From NCBI GenBank assembly GCA_963930775.1, contig OZ005696.1:3348001-3412000 (forward strand): DNA of 64,000 nt, in the 5' to 3' direction. The position numbers and the translations under genes were made by a program. The stretch's first letter is position 1. Each line of letters starts with the position of its first letter. Positions 49,742 through 61,084 of this stretch are shown here, piece by piece. The notes beneath the pieces are model-generated. The model worked only from the letters and a program-made list of their open reading frames with translations, had not been told where the DNA came from and searched no databases. This DNA is from Cliona cf. orientalis. Its lineage: Eukaryota; Porifera; Demospongiae; Clionaida; Clionaidae.

Positions 49742-52700
49742 ATGGCTTCAAGTAGCTGTGACCACACTCCTTTTGGAGAAGCTGAATCTGCTGGGTCAGA
49801 CTACAAAGATGACGTGGAAAAGGACAAGCGTTGTCTTCAAAAGAGAAAAATTGTCTGTGAGATGGTTTTTCTCTCTGTGGCTATTGGTGTAGTGTGGAGC
49901 TTGATGCTACTCCCCATCATCTTCTGGCATTTGCCAGTAAATGTGCAAACGGTAAATAAAACCATAATTTCTAGAGTGTTGAAAGTGTAAACTGCAATAA
50001 CACTCTAGCTATATAGCTAATTTTGTATACTTGATGCTTCTTTGTCTATACGGGGTCACTCAAGACATAGATTATATTATTTGAATATATAGGCTATGCT
50101 CAAGACGTGGTCTCTAAAGACATACTCTACATATATACCAATTTTCAAGTCTCAGAAAGGCTCCACGGAGGCCGTGTATTTTCTGGCAGTTACCTCATAG
50201 ATTACGTCATTATTACCTAATAACCGCAGAAAAGTAAATTGCTACTGTATGGGCATGTAAATGAAAAGTTAGACTACATCCCTCGTCCCTCATGAAATTA
50301 AAAGTATTCACTGCGCCCGCCATTATCGACCTTGGATACATTGTCAAACTGCACGCGCATGCTCTATATACGTGTACATTGGGGCGCACGGCTTGAGCCA
50401 ATTGACCCGGATGTGACCTCCATGTACTCGACTGAATAGGGAAATCCCCCAGAGTGCGAGCTCACCAAAGAAAGCAACTGAGAGAATTGCCATATATATA
50501 TCATCGATAGTCCATGATCTAGCTAGGTTTGAATTCTGGGTCCCAACACCCTGTCATGTGAGCTAAACATTTTGAAACGGTCTTCACAGCAATTTCATCA
50601 TCATTTCTGAATCATCTTAATTACCTCATTGGTTGGCTGAATTGTTGATTGGGACTCGGGATGTAATAAGCATATTTGCGACCTTGTTTCGTTTTTTACT
50701 GTAGTTGTTTCAATGGTCTAGCCTTCCAATCTTCTTCACATGCCAGGCAGCCTCTAGACTTCGTAATATCAATTGTACTAGTGTTCTTTTGCACTATTTT
50801 ATGCGTCCTCTGCATGCTTATGCATAAAATAATTTAAAGAAAGTAGGTAGCTACAAGTTGCACATGCATGCTCCCTCCTTTCACTCAGTGAATTGGGATC
50901 AATCTGACACATGTATCCAACGAATACATTACAAGCTGAGTGCTACTTTCTCTGACAAGTACCACCAGCCGAACTTCATGCATTTTCTCAGTGGCTGACA
51001 TAATCCCGTAGATAAATAAAGCTAGTCTTGTGCTATGTATAGCACACACACTGTGTGCCATGCCATGACCAACCTGATGTTCAGAAGCTGTGTGGCACTG
51101 TCGAGTTCATCTCCTGTGATTGAAAATTGTCAGTGTTGAGGTCAAGAGTCAGTCTCAGACTCCAACTCTGTGATTGAGGCATCGGCATCAATATGGCTTG
51201 GACTGTGCACACTATATTGACGAACTTTTACCATATGACCCATTATGCAGCTACTGGGCATGTGGTCAAGTTTTTCATATACTATAAAGGCTACACTAGC
51301 AGGAAATTTCCCAGCCGTATTATCCTCTGATCATGAGACGCATGATCATAATTGAATGTGATAATAATAAATATCTTTCATTGTTCTAGCAGTATAGCTA
51401 TATTATGTAGAGTTATTGTTGAGGGGAAAAAAACTTTCACAGGAACAATAATCATTGAAAATAAAAAATGATTTTGCAAGCATTTTGTGTATAGCTGTGA
51501 AATTTTTTGTAACTGAATCTGTCTTCAAAACGTGTATATACTATACCAAGCAATGACATACAGTATAAAGTGCATAATGTTATACAAACAATTTGATCAG
51601 ATGCCTATGAATAATGTTTTGAGGCATTAGTTTTCTCACCTCTAGCCGACACAATGCTAGACTTAGTGTTGTTCTTTTATGGTGTACCTAGCCTGTGTAA
51701 ACAAATTCACTGAATTTGCATAACTGCTGTCAAGATAAGATGTTACAATAACTATCACACAGCGCCAATGGCATAGGTTGCTTCAACCATGGCCAACTTG
51801 CCTATGCTATAGTGTTGATGCCCAAGAATTGGGGATGGAGGTGGTGGGCAGTGTCACCTCCTTGCCACAATCCTTGGATCCTCCCCTCAGTGTAGATGAA
51901 GCATAAGGAAATCCAGAGAAATATCAGGTAGCTAGCCACAAGTTTGTCCCAGGTCAGTGCATGCATGCATGCACTGCAAAAACAAAATGGTTAGTTTAAC
52001 CAATCTTATATTACCTGAGTTGCATTCATACAATTGTATGAATGCAACTCAGGTAACCTACTGTATGAATGCAACTAATATAGCTTAAGATGCATGGGTA
52101 ATTGTATGAACGCAACTCAGGTAACCTAAAAATGTGTTAAACTAACTCATCTTAGATTACCTGGGTTGAACTCAGGTGACCTAAAATGAGTTGTATTCAT
52201 ATGAATGCAACTCAGGTAACCTAAGATAGGTTAGACTAACCCTTTTGTTTTTACAGTGATATATATGCATGAAGGGCATTAGACTCACATAGGACACCAT
52301 GCAGCGATAATAATAGTTGTACCATGTACCAATGATTGTGTTAAAAACACAAACTTATGGAATGTAACACCAAGTCTTTTGGGCTTGTCATGCATCCTAG
52401 CACAGGACTTCATTGAAATAGTACCACATGAATCTAGAATAAAATTCTTTACAGAGAGTATAGCTTTTTCACATTAATTTTATAGTGGCAAGTATGGCGG
52501 GGCTGAATGGATTGATTAGCTATAGTTAGTCAAAGTATGCGATATTCACCTACAGAGGTTTACTTTCTAATAATTATTATTGATTGGGCACAAAGCAGGG
52601 CCATGCCCACATATATACATGTAGTTTCTGAGGGTACATAATATTATGTTGATAGCTATACTTGTTATTATTACAGAACATCACTACCTGTGAAGAATGT

Positions 52701-54793
52701 GACTCCACAGTGCAATACTCCAATACTACAGAGCAATTGCCATGTCGGCAGGATTTCTTCCGTAGTGAAACATCTGCTGTCTGTATCCCAAGCTGTGCCA
52801 CATGGAGCGAGTATTCACTTTCTGAAGTGATTCTTACTGATGTCTTGATCATTTTATCGGCAGTCATTGGACTCGTAACAGGATCAGCGGTCTTGATATT
52901 GGCCATTGTACGATTCAAACGAATGTAAGCATCAGTATCATAATACCAGTAGTATTATTGTGTGGATTGCATGTGAATAAGTATAATTTTTTCTTTTGTA
53001 GGTGTGCATTTCCAGCTATGTTTGTGGTATACTTAACAATAGACTTCATGATTCTTGGTATGTTTGGAATAGACATCCAAGGCATAGCTATCTATAATGT
53101 AATAGCCACTGTACTGTAGGACGGGTTTTAATTGTGTAGTTTAATGATTGCGTTTTAGTCAAATCAGGCCAAATTGCAAATCCAATAATTGCGATGGACG
53201 ACCCCGTACCGTACGTGCACGTTTATTATTATTTGCAAATCTATTAATTGCGAAACATAGAAAATCTTGCAATTCGCAATTAATAGATACTCGCAATTAA
53301 AACCCAACCTACGGTATTAGCTCTCTATATACCTCTTAATCTTTGGCTGTCCTGAGAGAGTCCATAACAATTAACTTTTGTATTATTGAACAGATTTCTT
53401 TCTCATCATTTCCCACTTTGATCGTCCTTCTCTGTATTGCTCCTCACCTGACCTGCTGCAGAGTATCCTGAAACCAACCCCATTCTGTGTGATAACAGGT
53501 AACTGTATACTTTACATAATAATTATAGCTGCATGCATTTGCACATGGGTCACGAGTGTTGATATGATAATAATTATAATTCGTTCAGGTATGGTTCTCT
53601 CGTACTTACTACTTCAGATTGCATTTTGGTGGTTAAGCCATGCGACAGTTATTCTGTGGAAGCTTCAATTTCCATTCCATGCTAGATCCTTCGAGAATTC
53701 GGAGAAAATGAAATACGTCCACATTATCAGTGTTGTGATTGGCCTATTGCTCCCACTAGTCTCACCAATAACCTCAATGGTAGACTTTGCAGTGGATCTG
53801 AGTTCCAGTGAAGTACTGCAGAGTCAAAACATTTCATTTATGTCTGGGGGACTTGGTTACGGTCTTATTCGTTTCCCTTCGATTCTCTGCTCTGCTATCG
53901 ATAGATATGCTCTATACTATTCAAACGTACTGCCGATAAACCTTATGGTCATTGTTGGGATCACTGAATTGATACTGGTGTTCAGGATTATTCACAAGGT
54001 ATGTACATGTTCACTATTAATAGTAAACTGACGTCAGCCTATTCTCATTGGCGGCCGCTCACGCCTGAAGTACGCTAGATTTATCTCAAGACATGCATGG
54101 AGAATAAGAACATTCTACATATTATTATTATTATAATATGTATCTATTTAACATTGTAATATTATTATTTGATCCTTTGTCTTCTGTAACCAATTGTAAA
54201 CCTATTAATTATAAACTTTGTCTATCTCAGTGGCAAACTATAGAGCTCACATGACTTCGCATGCACTAACTTAGAGTCAAGTTTCCGATTGAATTATGTA
54301 CCCATCATGCATGCAGCCTTGATGCAGGCTAGCTATAGCTTTGAAGATTACTGTTGCACATTTTTTATGTCTTTCCATGCCTCTGTAGCAATATGGATTG
54401 TTCAGAGCAAGATCAAGCAAGACCAAACATCCACTAGGGCTTGGAATGGCTGAGAGAAAAATCTTAATTGTCTTATGCTACTATGTTGTGGTTGCTTCAT
54501 TCTCCCTCACACAATACACTGTGGTGATCCGAAACCTCGATGCATTTAACATGCAGCTTGAGAAGTACTTCATCTGTGAACTGAATGGGCATGATCCAAG
54601 CAATCCATGTGACAGGAATAGATTTCGCCAGCTTTCTAATCCTGGCTTAACTGCATTGACATTCATTCTTCTGGGACTCTTTCCTCTATTTAATCTAATT
54701 TATGCTCTGAACTATGAGGAACTGCTGAAGAGGTGCAGGGCTTGTTTCAGGGGCAAAAAGCTAAGTTCTAGAATGACTATGTCAAGTATTTAG
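49742..54793 (+). CDS. Seven-transmembrane receptor-like protein with Cys-rich ectodomain (6 exons)
   Basis: Exons 49742-49951, 52677-52924, 53002-53057, 53394-53498, 53589-53998 and 54389-54793 join with consistent phases (0, 2, 1, 1, 0) to give 477 residues. Residues 1-37 are charged and Ser-rich. A hydrophobic segment at about 38-62 looks like a signal anchor. A short Cys-rich ectodomain follows (CEEC, LPCRQDFF, VCIPSCATW), then seven TM helices, the third with AFWWLSHATVILW. The tail is short and basic (CRACFRGKKL). The overall plan resembles a class F or adhesion-like 7TM receptor without a recognisable CRD or GAIN domain; I do not recognise the exact family. The first intron is 2.7 kb, the others 77-390 bases. 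Signalling through G proteins is inference. Confidence 0.7.
50998..51292. repeat. Dispersed repeat B, copy 2
   Basis: Same orientation counterpart of 19621-19915, lying in intron 1 of the 7TM-like gene. Confidence 0.7.
51972..52258. mobile_element. 287-bp MITE with nested palindromes in intron 1
   Basis: The ends CACTGCAAAAACAAAA and TTTTGTTTTTACAGTG are inverted with one change. Inside, a GGTTA..CTAACC arm and several copies of TGAATGCAACTCAGGTAACCT in both orientations make a multi-branched foldback. Confidence 0.85.
53112..53316. mobile_element. 205-bp TA-flanked MITE in intron 3
   Basis: TACTGTAGGACGGGTTTTAATTG at the left and CAATTAAAACCCAACCTACGGTA at the right are inverted ends with three mismatches, bounded by TA. 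The interior repeats AATTGCGA/TCGCAATT. It makes up most of the 336-base intron. Confidence 0.8.
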
Positions 54794-55054
54794 GGCTTTC
54801 TGTTTCCTTGTTTCTGTTGAACCTAGTAATGAAATATTTTGAGGTGGTAAGGGCAATTATCATAATGATCATACATAATTATTATCGACTGACATATTCA
54901 TAACTAATCAGCTAAATCAAAGTTATAAAACACAATGAATAGATAACTACAGATTCTTATGTTCAGTGTAGCTATATGAGCCGTTTTGTTGCTATAGTAT
55001 ATACAAGACAGGGTACTAGGTACGTAAATCTGATTCTGTTAGGGTCTCTTCTTC

Positions 55055-58000
55055 CTACAAACATTTGTAAGTGCCTCTATACTCAAAATCTTCATCCACA
55101 ATTCGATTATGAGCGATATCAATAGTTGAATCTGATTGTTCTTTGCGAGCACTGATAACCTGTACTAACTCCCTGGCTTTTGAAGTAATAATATTTTGAT
55201 TTTTACTGCCACATGCATGCTTGAATACTTGCTTACATAAGATTATGAGTAGGTACATGCACATCACCATCATCGGTAAACAAATGAGCACTAGCTGAAC
55301 TGCAGCAGCTGAATCTAGTATGGCTTTGTACTGTGATGTCTGGTTCTGGCTATTGTGATAATTGAAAAATAGGAGGCTGTTAATTAGAATCAGGTTGGAA
55401 AAAAGTAGAGTATCTATGATGTTGTGTGCTCTCTTTACGTAAGGCTGACATATGGTGTGTAGGGTAAGGATAAACACTAGCACACCACCGATAGAAGTAT
55501 AATGGATACTATATAATTCCGTATTGGAGGAAACCAATAGAAATGACCACCGATAAAGAAAGTAAAGACCAGCAAAGAACCTGAGCCTATCTTTGAAGCA
55601 ACCTTGGAAGGAGTCAAGCAGAGGCTTCAGGCTGGCAATGGGCAATATTGCACAGATGAGCTTAACACACTTTTTGTCTTCAAGACCAAGATAATCTAGT
55701 AGCTTATTTAGAAGGGGATATACCAACAATAGAATTGGAGGGAGAGCACCAATGGTAAGAAGGCAAAATAATGCTGGAAGAGCATAGGGCAAATGTTCCT
55801 TGCTAAAATATTCTATTTCCCCATTGTACCACACCCTTGGATGCACTTTAAACCCACTGCCATTTTCCGGATGGATGTATAAGCGAAGCAGAAGGCGTAG
55901 AGACACTTTAACACACTGAGCATAGCTGATCACAAGGAAACTGGAAATTCCGTGTATGATTGAAGCTCGGACAGTGGTTATTCGACAGCATTTGCCCAGA
56001 TATCTTCCTCCACATCTGTTCATTATCCAAATAACCGCTATAATCAGTAGTATGGCATAGATGATTGTGACATACTTAATAGCAATCATATCCAATGCTG
56101 AAGCACCCTTCCATAAACAGAATGGAAAGAGTCCTATACCTAAGAGATCAAGGTTGAAGAATCCATAGAGCACTAATGCTACCTTTCCAATTCCTGAAAT
56201 TGGTATGGGTATTATTCCACTGGCACGCATATCTAGCGAATCAATAAGTTGACTGTAAAGAATGAATCCATTAACAGCCCCAGAGGTGAAACTGAGATTG
56301 AAACCTAGTACAACAATGAAGGTGACCGTGACAGGAATGAGTTCCGAGAGGATATAAAAGAGCCAGCCTAACTTGCATCCAACAGGTTCTGCTGGTCTAC
56401 ACAAGAAGCCTGGTGAATGAAAGTGCACTGTATAGTTACTAGTACACTTGCCACATGCTATGCCAGTCCTCGTTTCCCCACAGAGAACTTGGTTCAATTC
56501 AACAGAGTTTCGAGGTAAGGAAATTTCAGATCTTGATGGAACAGTTGAACAAAAAGTGCATACACTGGTCACTAGTTTGGAGTCAATGAAGCCAGTCCAG
56601 AACCCAGGTAATAGATAGCTGTAAAATCCATCTTCGTTGCATCTAAGCAAGCCAATATAATTATGTGCATTACAAACGCACTTCAATTCGTTATTGGACT
56701 TAAATCCCGGAGGACACTCAAGCAGTGTTATGGCTAATTTTAAGTAGCTATGCCTTGGGGACAAGACCTCTAAATGGAGAGTTGCGTTTTCACCCGGCTC
56801 ACCTGTAAGCTGTAGTTCATCTCCAATGAATGTGGAAAAGGCAGAATCAAGCTGAACGCCACTATCATTCACTTTGTCAATAATTGCCACTCTAAATGAT
56901 GGCTTAGTCCTTTGTCCCAAATCATCAGTTGTCAGAATATCATGCTCGTAGTATTCACCTGGGATTATCATTAATGGTGTGGACTTGTTGAAGCTGAGAG
57001 TAGCTCCATCCGTTGCAAGCTGTGGCTGTAGTCTTGTATCGTTATCAAATTTTATTCCCCGTTCGTTAAATATCTCAGAAATATTGACAGTTAGATAATC
57101 AAAATGATTGTTAGTGCCATATCTAATTGTCTGGCAGGGGAAAAGGGATGTGGCATAAATAGCATGACCAGAAGTGCCATCTTTAGCTTTGTTTCCAACG
57201 AAAGTTATGTTAGTATCCCGCAATATTGAAATGTTAGCAGTATCCTTATCAGCATATTGAATAAAACAACTCTTAGAGGCAAATTCAGTTATGTCAGTTA
57301 ATGACACATAAAGTGCACCACCCAGAAATTGTGCATGGTTATTGAAAAATCCATAGCTATTGTTTGATCCTACCATTATTTTAGCTACTCCGATTAGAGC
57401 CACAGCACCTCCCTGGAGACCGGTATTGTTGATGAAATCTACACTGCTGTTTTGAAAGTCCATGACTCCATTGACAGCATAGAGGGCAGTACCCCAATTG
57501 TTTTGGAACAAATTGTAACCTTGAAAGTTTATGTCAGACAAACTAACATAAACTGTGCCAACTCCAGGGACTGTTTGGTTCCACTGGGTCCAATTCTTTT
57601 TTGCAATAACACTATTATTTAAAAACCGACAATTTCGAAACTCTGGCACAATTGTGTACCCCCTGTACTTCTTCAAGAAGATATCTGGTACCATGACTAG
57701 AGCTGATCCTGCATGCGCTTTATTCTTTTCAAACGTTGAATTTTCAAGTAGCATGGAATTATGACTGTAGTCAGGGTGTTGTTTATCATGATGTGAATAA
57801 TAGTACACACCACCACCAAGTTCAGCACAATTCCCCAAAAAAGTAACATTTCTCAAGATGAAATGGGAGTTAGTTATTCCAGCACCATTACCTGACTCTA
57901 TTCTAAGATACATTCCACCTCCAAACACTGTGTATTTGCTTGGCATGCAACCATTCTGTCTGAATAAGGAATCTGTGACTTTAACCGTGATATTGCTAAT

Positions 58001-58888
58001 ATTGAGGAAATTCTTACGATACATTTGTGCTGACAGTGCACCTCCAATGAATGCCTGATTAGAAGTGAAATTGCAGCTTACAAATGATACGTGAATGTCA
58101 ACTGAACCATCATCAAAGCTCATGTAGACACCTCCACCTTTTCCTTTGTTATCTTGTGCTGACTCTTCTACATCTGTGTAACTCAATTTATAGCGGGAAT
58201 TGCTTGAAGTGTTATTTTCAAAAGTACACTTATCAAACAGAATTATTGTGGGATAAATTGGACTACTGGAAAATTTTATATACACTCCACCGCCTCCAAA
58301 CACTCTATTGTTTGTGCCGTTCCAGTATTTCTGTGGCAAAGCATTCCCTGCAATCAATGCTGATGATATATTCACTGTGCCTCCTGTGTGGTTCAGTATC
58401 ATCAGTCCAATTCCATTACTTTTTTCAATAACTATCTCAGTGAGTTCCACATTGCTACAGTTTAAAATTATCAAGGCCGAAATGTATTTTAGCCTCCGTA
58501 TTTCAGTTCCACATGAGTTGAAGATCAGATTACTTAATTTAATTGAGTCTCCAATGTGACTTAGCTGAATTCCAGCACTAGAATTTGTACTTTCCATACA
58601 AGTAATAGTTGTTGGATTGCCATTAATGATCAATGACTTAAAACCTTCAAATTTTGTGGAAGTATTCAAGTGCAACAGTGGAATATTGATATCAATGTGC
58701 ACATCAGTTTGTTGATGCCCATTAACTTTACCTGCAATTGTCTTTAATGACTCACTTTGACAATCTTCTTCTGATTGATCATGAGGGTCACAGGTTAACG
58801 TTATTGATAGTGATTGATTGAAACTTTCTGCAAACACTACACTGGTGAGAAATATTGCACTAGTGATGATCATCAAGTGGTTAGCCAT
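55055..58888 (-). CDS. Secreted beta-helix (PMP-like repeat) multi-span membrane protein, paralog 2
   Basis: A single exon of 1277 residues. Residues 1-20 form a signal peptide. Roughly 60-680 form a beta-solenoid with many FxxN and GGA/GGG pairs (FENNTSS..GGGVYM, FTSNQAFIGGAL, FLGNCAELGGGVYY, FINNTGLQGGAV, FFNNHAQFLGGAL). A Cys-rich linker starts at CPPGFKSNNELKCVC (near 726) and reaches CGETRTGIACGKCTSNY. About eight membrane spans follow from about 839. The shared membrane landmarks are less exact than between paralogs 1 and 3: GAVNGFILYSQLI, FLVISYAQCVKV, IEYFSKEHLPY and DRLRFFAGLY. The linker is about 40 residues longer than in paralog 1. Start is the first ATG; upstream there is no continuing frame. 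It is divergent from paralog 1 but collinear, so the duplication is old. Confidence 0.85.
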   Translation of the reverse strand: MANHLMIITSAIFLTSVVFAESFNQSLSITLTCDPHDQSEEDCQSESLKTIAGKVNGHQQTDVHIDINIPLLHLNTSTKFEGFKSLIINGNPTTITCMESTNSSAGIQLSHIGDSIKLSNLIFNSCGTEIRRLKYISALIILNCSNVELTEIVIEKSNGIGLMILNHTGGTVNISSALIAGNALPQKYWNGTNNRVFGGGGVYIKFSSSPIYPTIILFDKCTFENNTSSNSRYKLSYTDVEESAQDNKGKGGGVYMSFDDGSVDIHVSFVSCNFTSNQAFIGGALSAQMYRKNFLNISNITVKVTDSLFRQNGCMPSKYTVFGGGMYLRIESGNGAGITNSHFILRNVTFLGNCAELGGGVYYYSHHDKQHPDYSHNSMLLENSTFEKNKAHAGSALVMVPDIFLKKYRGYTIVPEFRNCRFLNNSVIAKKNWTQWNQTVPGVGTVYVSLSDINFQGYNLFQNNWGTALYAVNGVMDFQNSSVDFINNTGLQGGAVALIGVAKIMVGSNNSYGFFNNHAQFLGGALYVSLTDITEFASKSCFIQYADKDTANISILRDTNITFVGNKAKDGTSGHAIYATSLFPCQTIRYGTNNHFDYLTVNISEIFNERGIKFDNDTRLQPQLATDGATLSFNKSTPLMIIPGEYYEHDILTTDDLGQRTKPSFRVAIIDKVNDSGVQLDSAFSTFIGDELQLTGEPGENATLHLEVLSPRHSYLKLAITLLECPPGFKSNNELKCVCNAHNYIGLLRCNEDGFYSYLLPGFWTGFIDSKLVTSVCTFCSTVPSRSEISLPRNSVELNQVLCGETRTGIACGKCTSNYTVHFHSPGFLCRPAEPVGCKLGWLFYILSELIPVTVTFIVVLGFNLSFTSGAVNGFILYSQLIDSLDMRASGIIPIPISGIGKVALVLYGFFNLDLLGIGLFPFCLWKGASALDMIAIKYVTIIYAILLIIAVIWIMNRCGGRYLGKCCRITTVRASIIHGISSFLVISYAQCVKVSLRLLLRLYIHPENGSGFKVHPRVWYNGEIEYFSKEHLPYALPALFCLLTIGALPPILLLVYPLLNKLLDYLGLEDKKCVKLICAILPIASLKPLLDSFQGCFKDRLRFFAGLYFLYRWSFLLVSSNTELYSIHYTSIGGVLVFILTLHTICQPYVKRAHNIIDTLLFSNLILINSLLFFNYHNSQNQTSQYKAILDSAAAVQLVLICLPMMVMCMYLLIILCKQVFKHACGSKNQNIITSKARELVQVISARKEQSDSTIDIAHNRIVDEDFEYRGTYKCL

Positions 58889-60080
58889 TCCTATAGCTAA
58901 TTGTTATAGCGACGTTTTTTCGAATCACCAGTGTACAATCTCGTAGTATATGCACTCAAATGGCTTGCATGCAATCTCGAGTGACCTTCTGGCCATGGGC
59001 CACCGTATGAAATTGATGCTTTGGTGATGTATGGTACACATAATAGCTATCCTAACAGGATTTGGGAATTATAGTGTATTGTTTAAAGCATTGCCTATGG
59101 CTATACAGTTTCAGGTTGGTCACACTATGAGTGTATTATAATCCATTAGCTATAGATATAATACTATTGTTATAAGTATGAAATTGAAGGATAAATTAAG
59201 CAGGGATGGCAAGGTCAAAAAGTACACAAACGAGATTGTAGGGATAATCACATCCACTATAACTATACAACGCCCCTAATCTTGCTTTCCTCGATTTATC
59301 ATACGCCTGTTGGTTACCCATTGGTGCTAGTGCTATCATTTGAATCTTCTGTGCACGTGGGAGAAATTTATCTTATCCACTATGCTCATATAAGGGTTGG
59401 GGGGAGGGGGTAATCAGCTTTGATCATCACATTACTGCGCCTGGTTAGTTACTTCCTGCACCTACTCAAAAAGCAAGCATATAGGGATGTATAATTATAA
59501 TAATATAGTGGATATGATTATCCCTATATATTATCTTAATTGTTTGTGTACTTTTTGGGCACCCTGCCATCCATCCCTACTTTATCCTTCAATTTCATTG
59601 TATTACATGTGCTATCTGGCATTGGTCTCTTCCGTTTCATGTAGGGTCTTCACAACCTGTAGAGCGGTATATATATAACGTGTAGCTAATAGTGCCGATG
59701 GATTGTGTGATGGGTGGTGAGTATGGTTCTTGGTCAGTTCCAGGCATAATACTATTATGTATAGTGCACGAAGCCCTATTATTATGCGTGAGCAGGCCCC
59801 TTTGTCTGGTATAATAGAGAAGGGGCTAGTGCAATGCGCCACACACTAATGCATCCTACATCAAGCGTAGAAATCCACCACCCCTGACAGTGTATGTCCT
59901 GATCAGAAATACTGGGAATAGGCCCTGAGAAGATACACTTCATGTGCACCAAGTTATATGCACAAGATGATTATAAAAATGTTGGATTTAGGCAGATAGC
60001 TAGCTATTTTGCATAATGTATCCACTTCAGCTACACCATGTCATAATAGTGTACACATAATAATTATATTATTATTATGC
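58889..60080. other. Spacer upstream of paralog 2
   Basis: No gene supported; contains the inverted-repeat element at 59179-59598 and AT-rich unique sequence. Confidence 0.55.
59179..59598. mobile_element. 420-bp foldback element with arms of about 95 bp
   Basis: Left arm (about 59179-59270) and right arm (about 59487-59598) are inverted copies sharing ATGAAATTGAAGGATAAA, GGGATGG, AAAAAGTACACAAAC and AGGGATAATCATATCCACTAT with small gaps. The 220-base centre has a G-run and no ORF. Confidence 0.8.
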
Positions 60081-60086
60081 TATACC

Positions 60087-60625
60087 TCATCCTTAGACAC
60101 TGTTTCCATCTCTGCTGCCAGTGACTGTGGTTTGCTTTGAGCTAGTAGTTCCTTTCCATGCTGGATGAACTGACTCTCCAGCTCCTCATTCCACTGCTTA
60201 GATGCCTCCATCAATGCCTATAGTCCAATAAAAGACACTAGCTCAAATAATGACCTTTACCAGGTGTAGTACACATACGTGTAATGTAAATGCAAATTAC
60301 CCTTTTGAGTCTGTTTATCTCTCTGTCCATGTCGGATGCTGTAATGGATGACTGTTTCTTTTCTTGTTTGATATCCTCACACTCCATCTGAAGTTGGTGC
60401 AGCTGATGATCATACCCATCCACTTCCTGTATATACAATGCACATACGTGTACATACATGTAGGAGAATGTGGAGAAAGTAAATTAAATGCTTAGTAAAT
60501 CATTCTCACTATAATACGTGAATCTACAATGTCAAAAGCTGCTCCCTTGTCCTTCTCAGTTCCTCTGTAACACTTCTCTTCATGTCCTCTGCTTCTGATA
60601 GCAGCATCTCTTTCAAGTCCTCTCA
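60087..60625 (-). pseudogene. Orphan coiled-coil exons
   Basis: Two clear exon-like stretches on the minus strand. About 60428-60301 begins after TACAG, encodes EVDGYDHQLHQLQMECEDIK and SDMDREINRLKR, and ends at GTAATT. About 60218-60087 begins after TATAG, encodes ALMEASKQWNEELESQFIQ and AAEMETVSKDE, and ends at GTATAG. A third possible stretch (60625-60510) is ambiguous in frame. Heptad-like charged helices suggest part of a coiled-coil protein. No start or stop belongs to it, and a single-exon gene lies directly upstream, so it is probably a stranded fragment. Confidence 0.4.
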
Positions 60626-61084
60626 ATCTCCTACAGCATCATTATGGCAGAAAAATAAACCGTCTATAGCTGATCCCCTACCACACTCACACGTTAACAG
60701 TGATACATGTACGTTTTTTCTTCACTATCATAATATTATGGAGCCTGGGGATGAGGCTGGACCGCTCTACAGACTCCAATATATTAGCTATAAACTTAGC
60801 GATAGTTGATTACATATGTAATTATTATAACAATTTTCAGAATTGATATCATACTGTAACTTAATTGATTATTCAATAGTCATCAATAATAAGACAACAA
60901 ACACAGAGTATTACATCTAATACATAGAGCGCTAGCCACACAATAATTGGTAAGTTATTGGACACAAGTTGAATTCAAAGGCAAAGTTAGTAGCCACCAT
61001 TCTAAAATTCTCTATAATATATTATAATAATTAATATTATTATACTGATATTAAACTTTTGGTTCATTTTGTGTATTGGCTTTT
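60626..61084. other. Spacer downstream of paralog 3
   Basis: Nothing recognisable beyond AT-rich low-complexity sequence. Confidence 0.5.

Noticed and set aside
51960-51976. ATGCATGCATGCATGC run as a regulatory site
   Set aside because: Simple low-complexity sequence common throughout the window.
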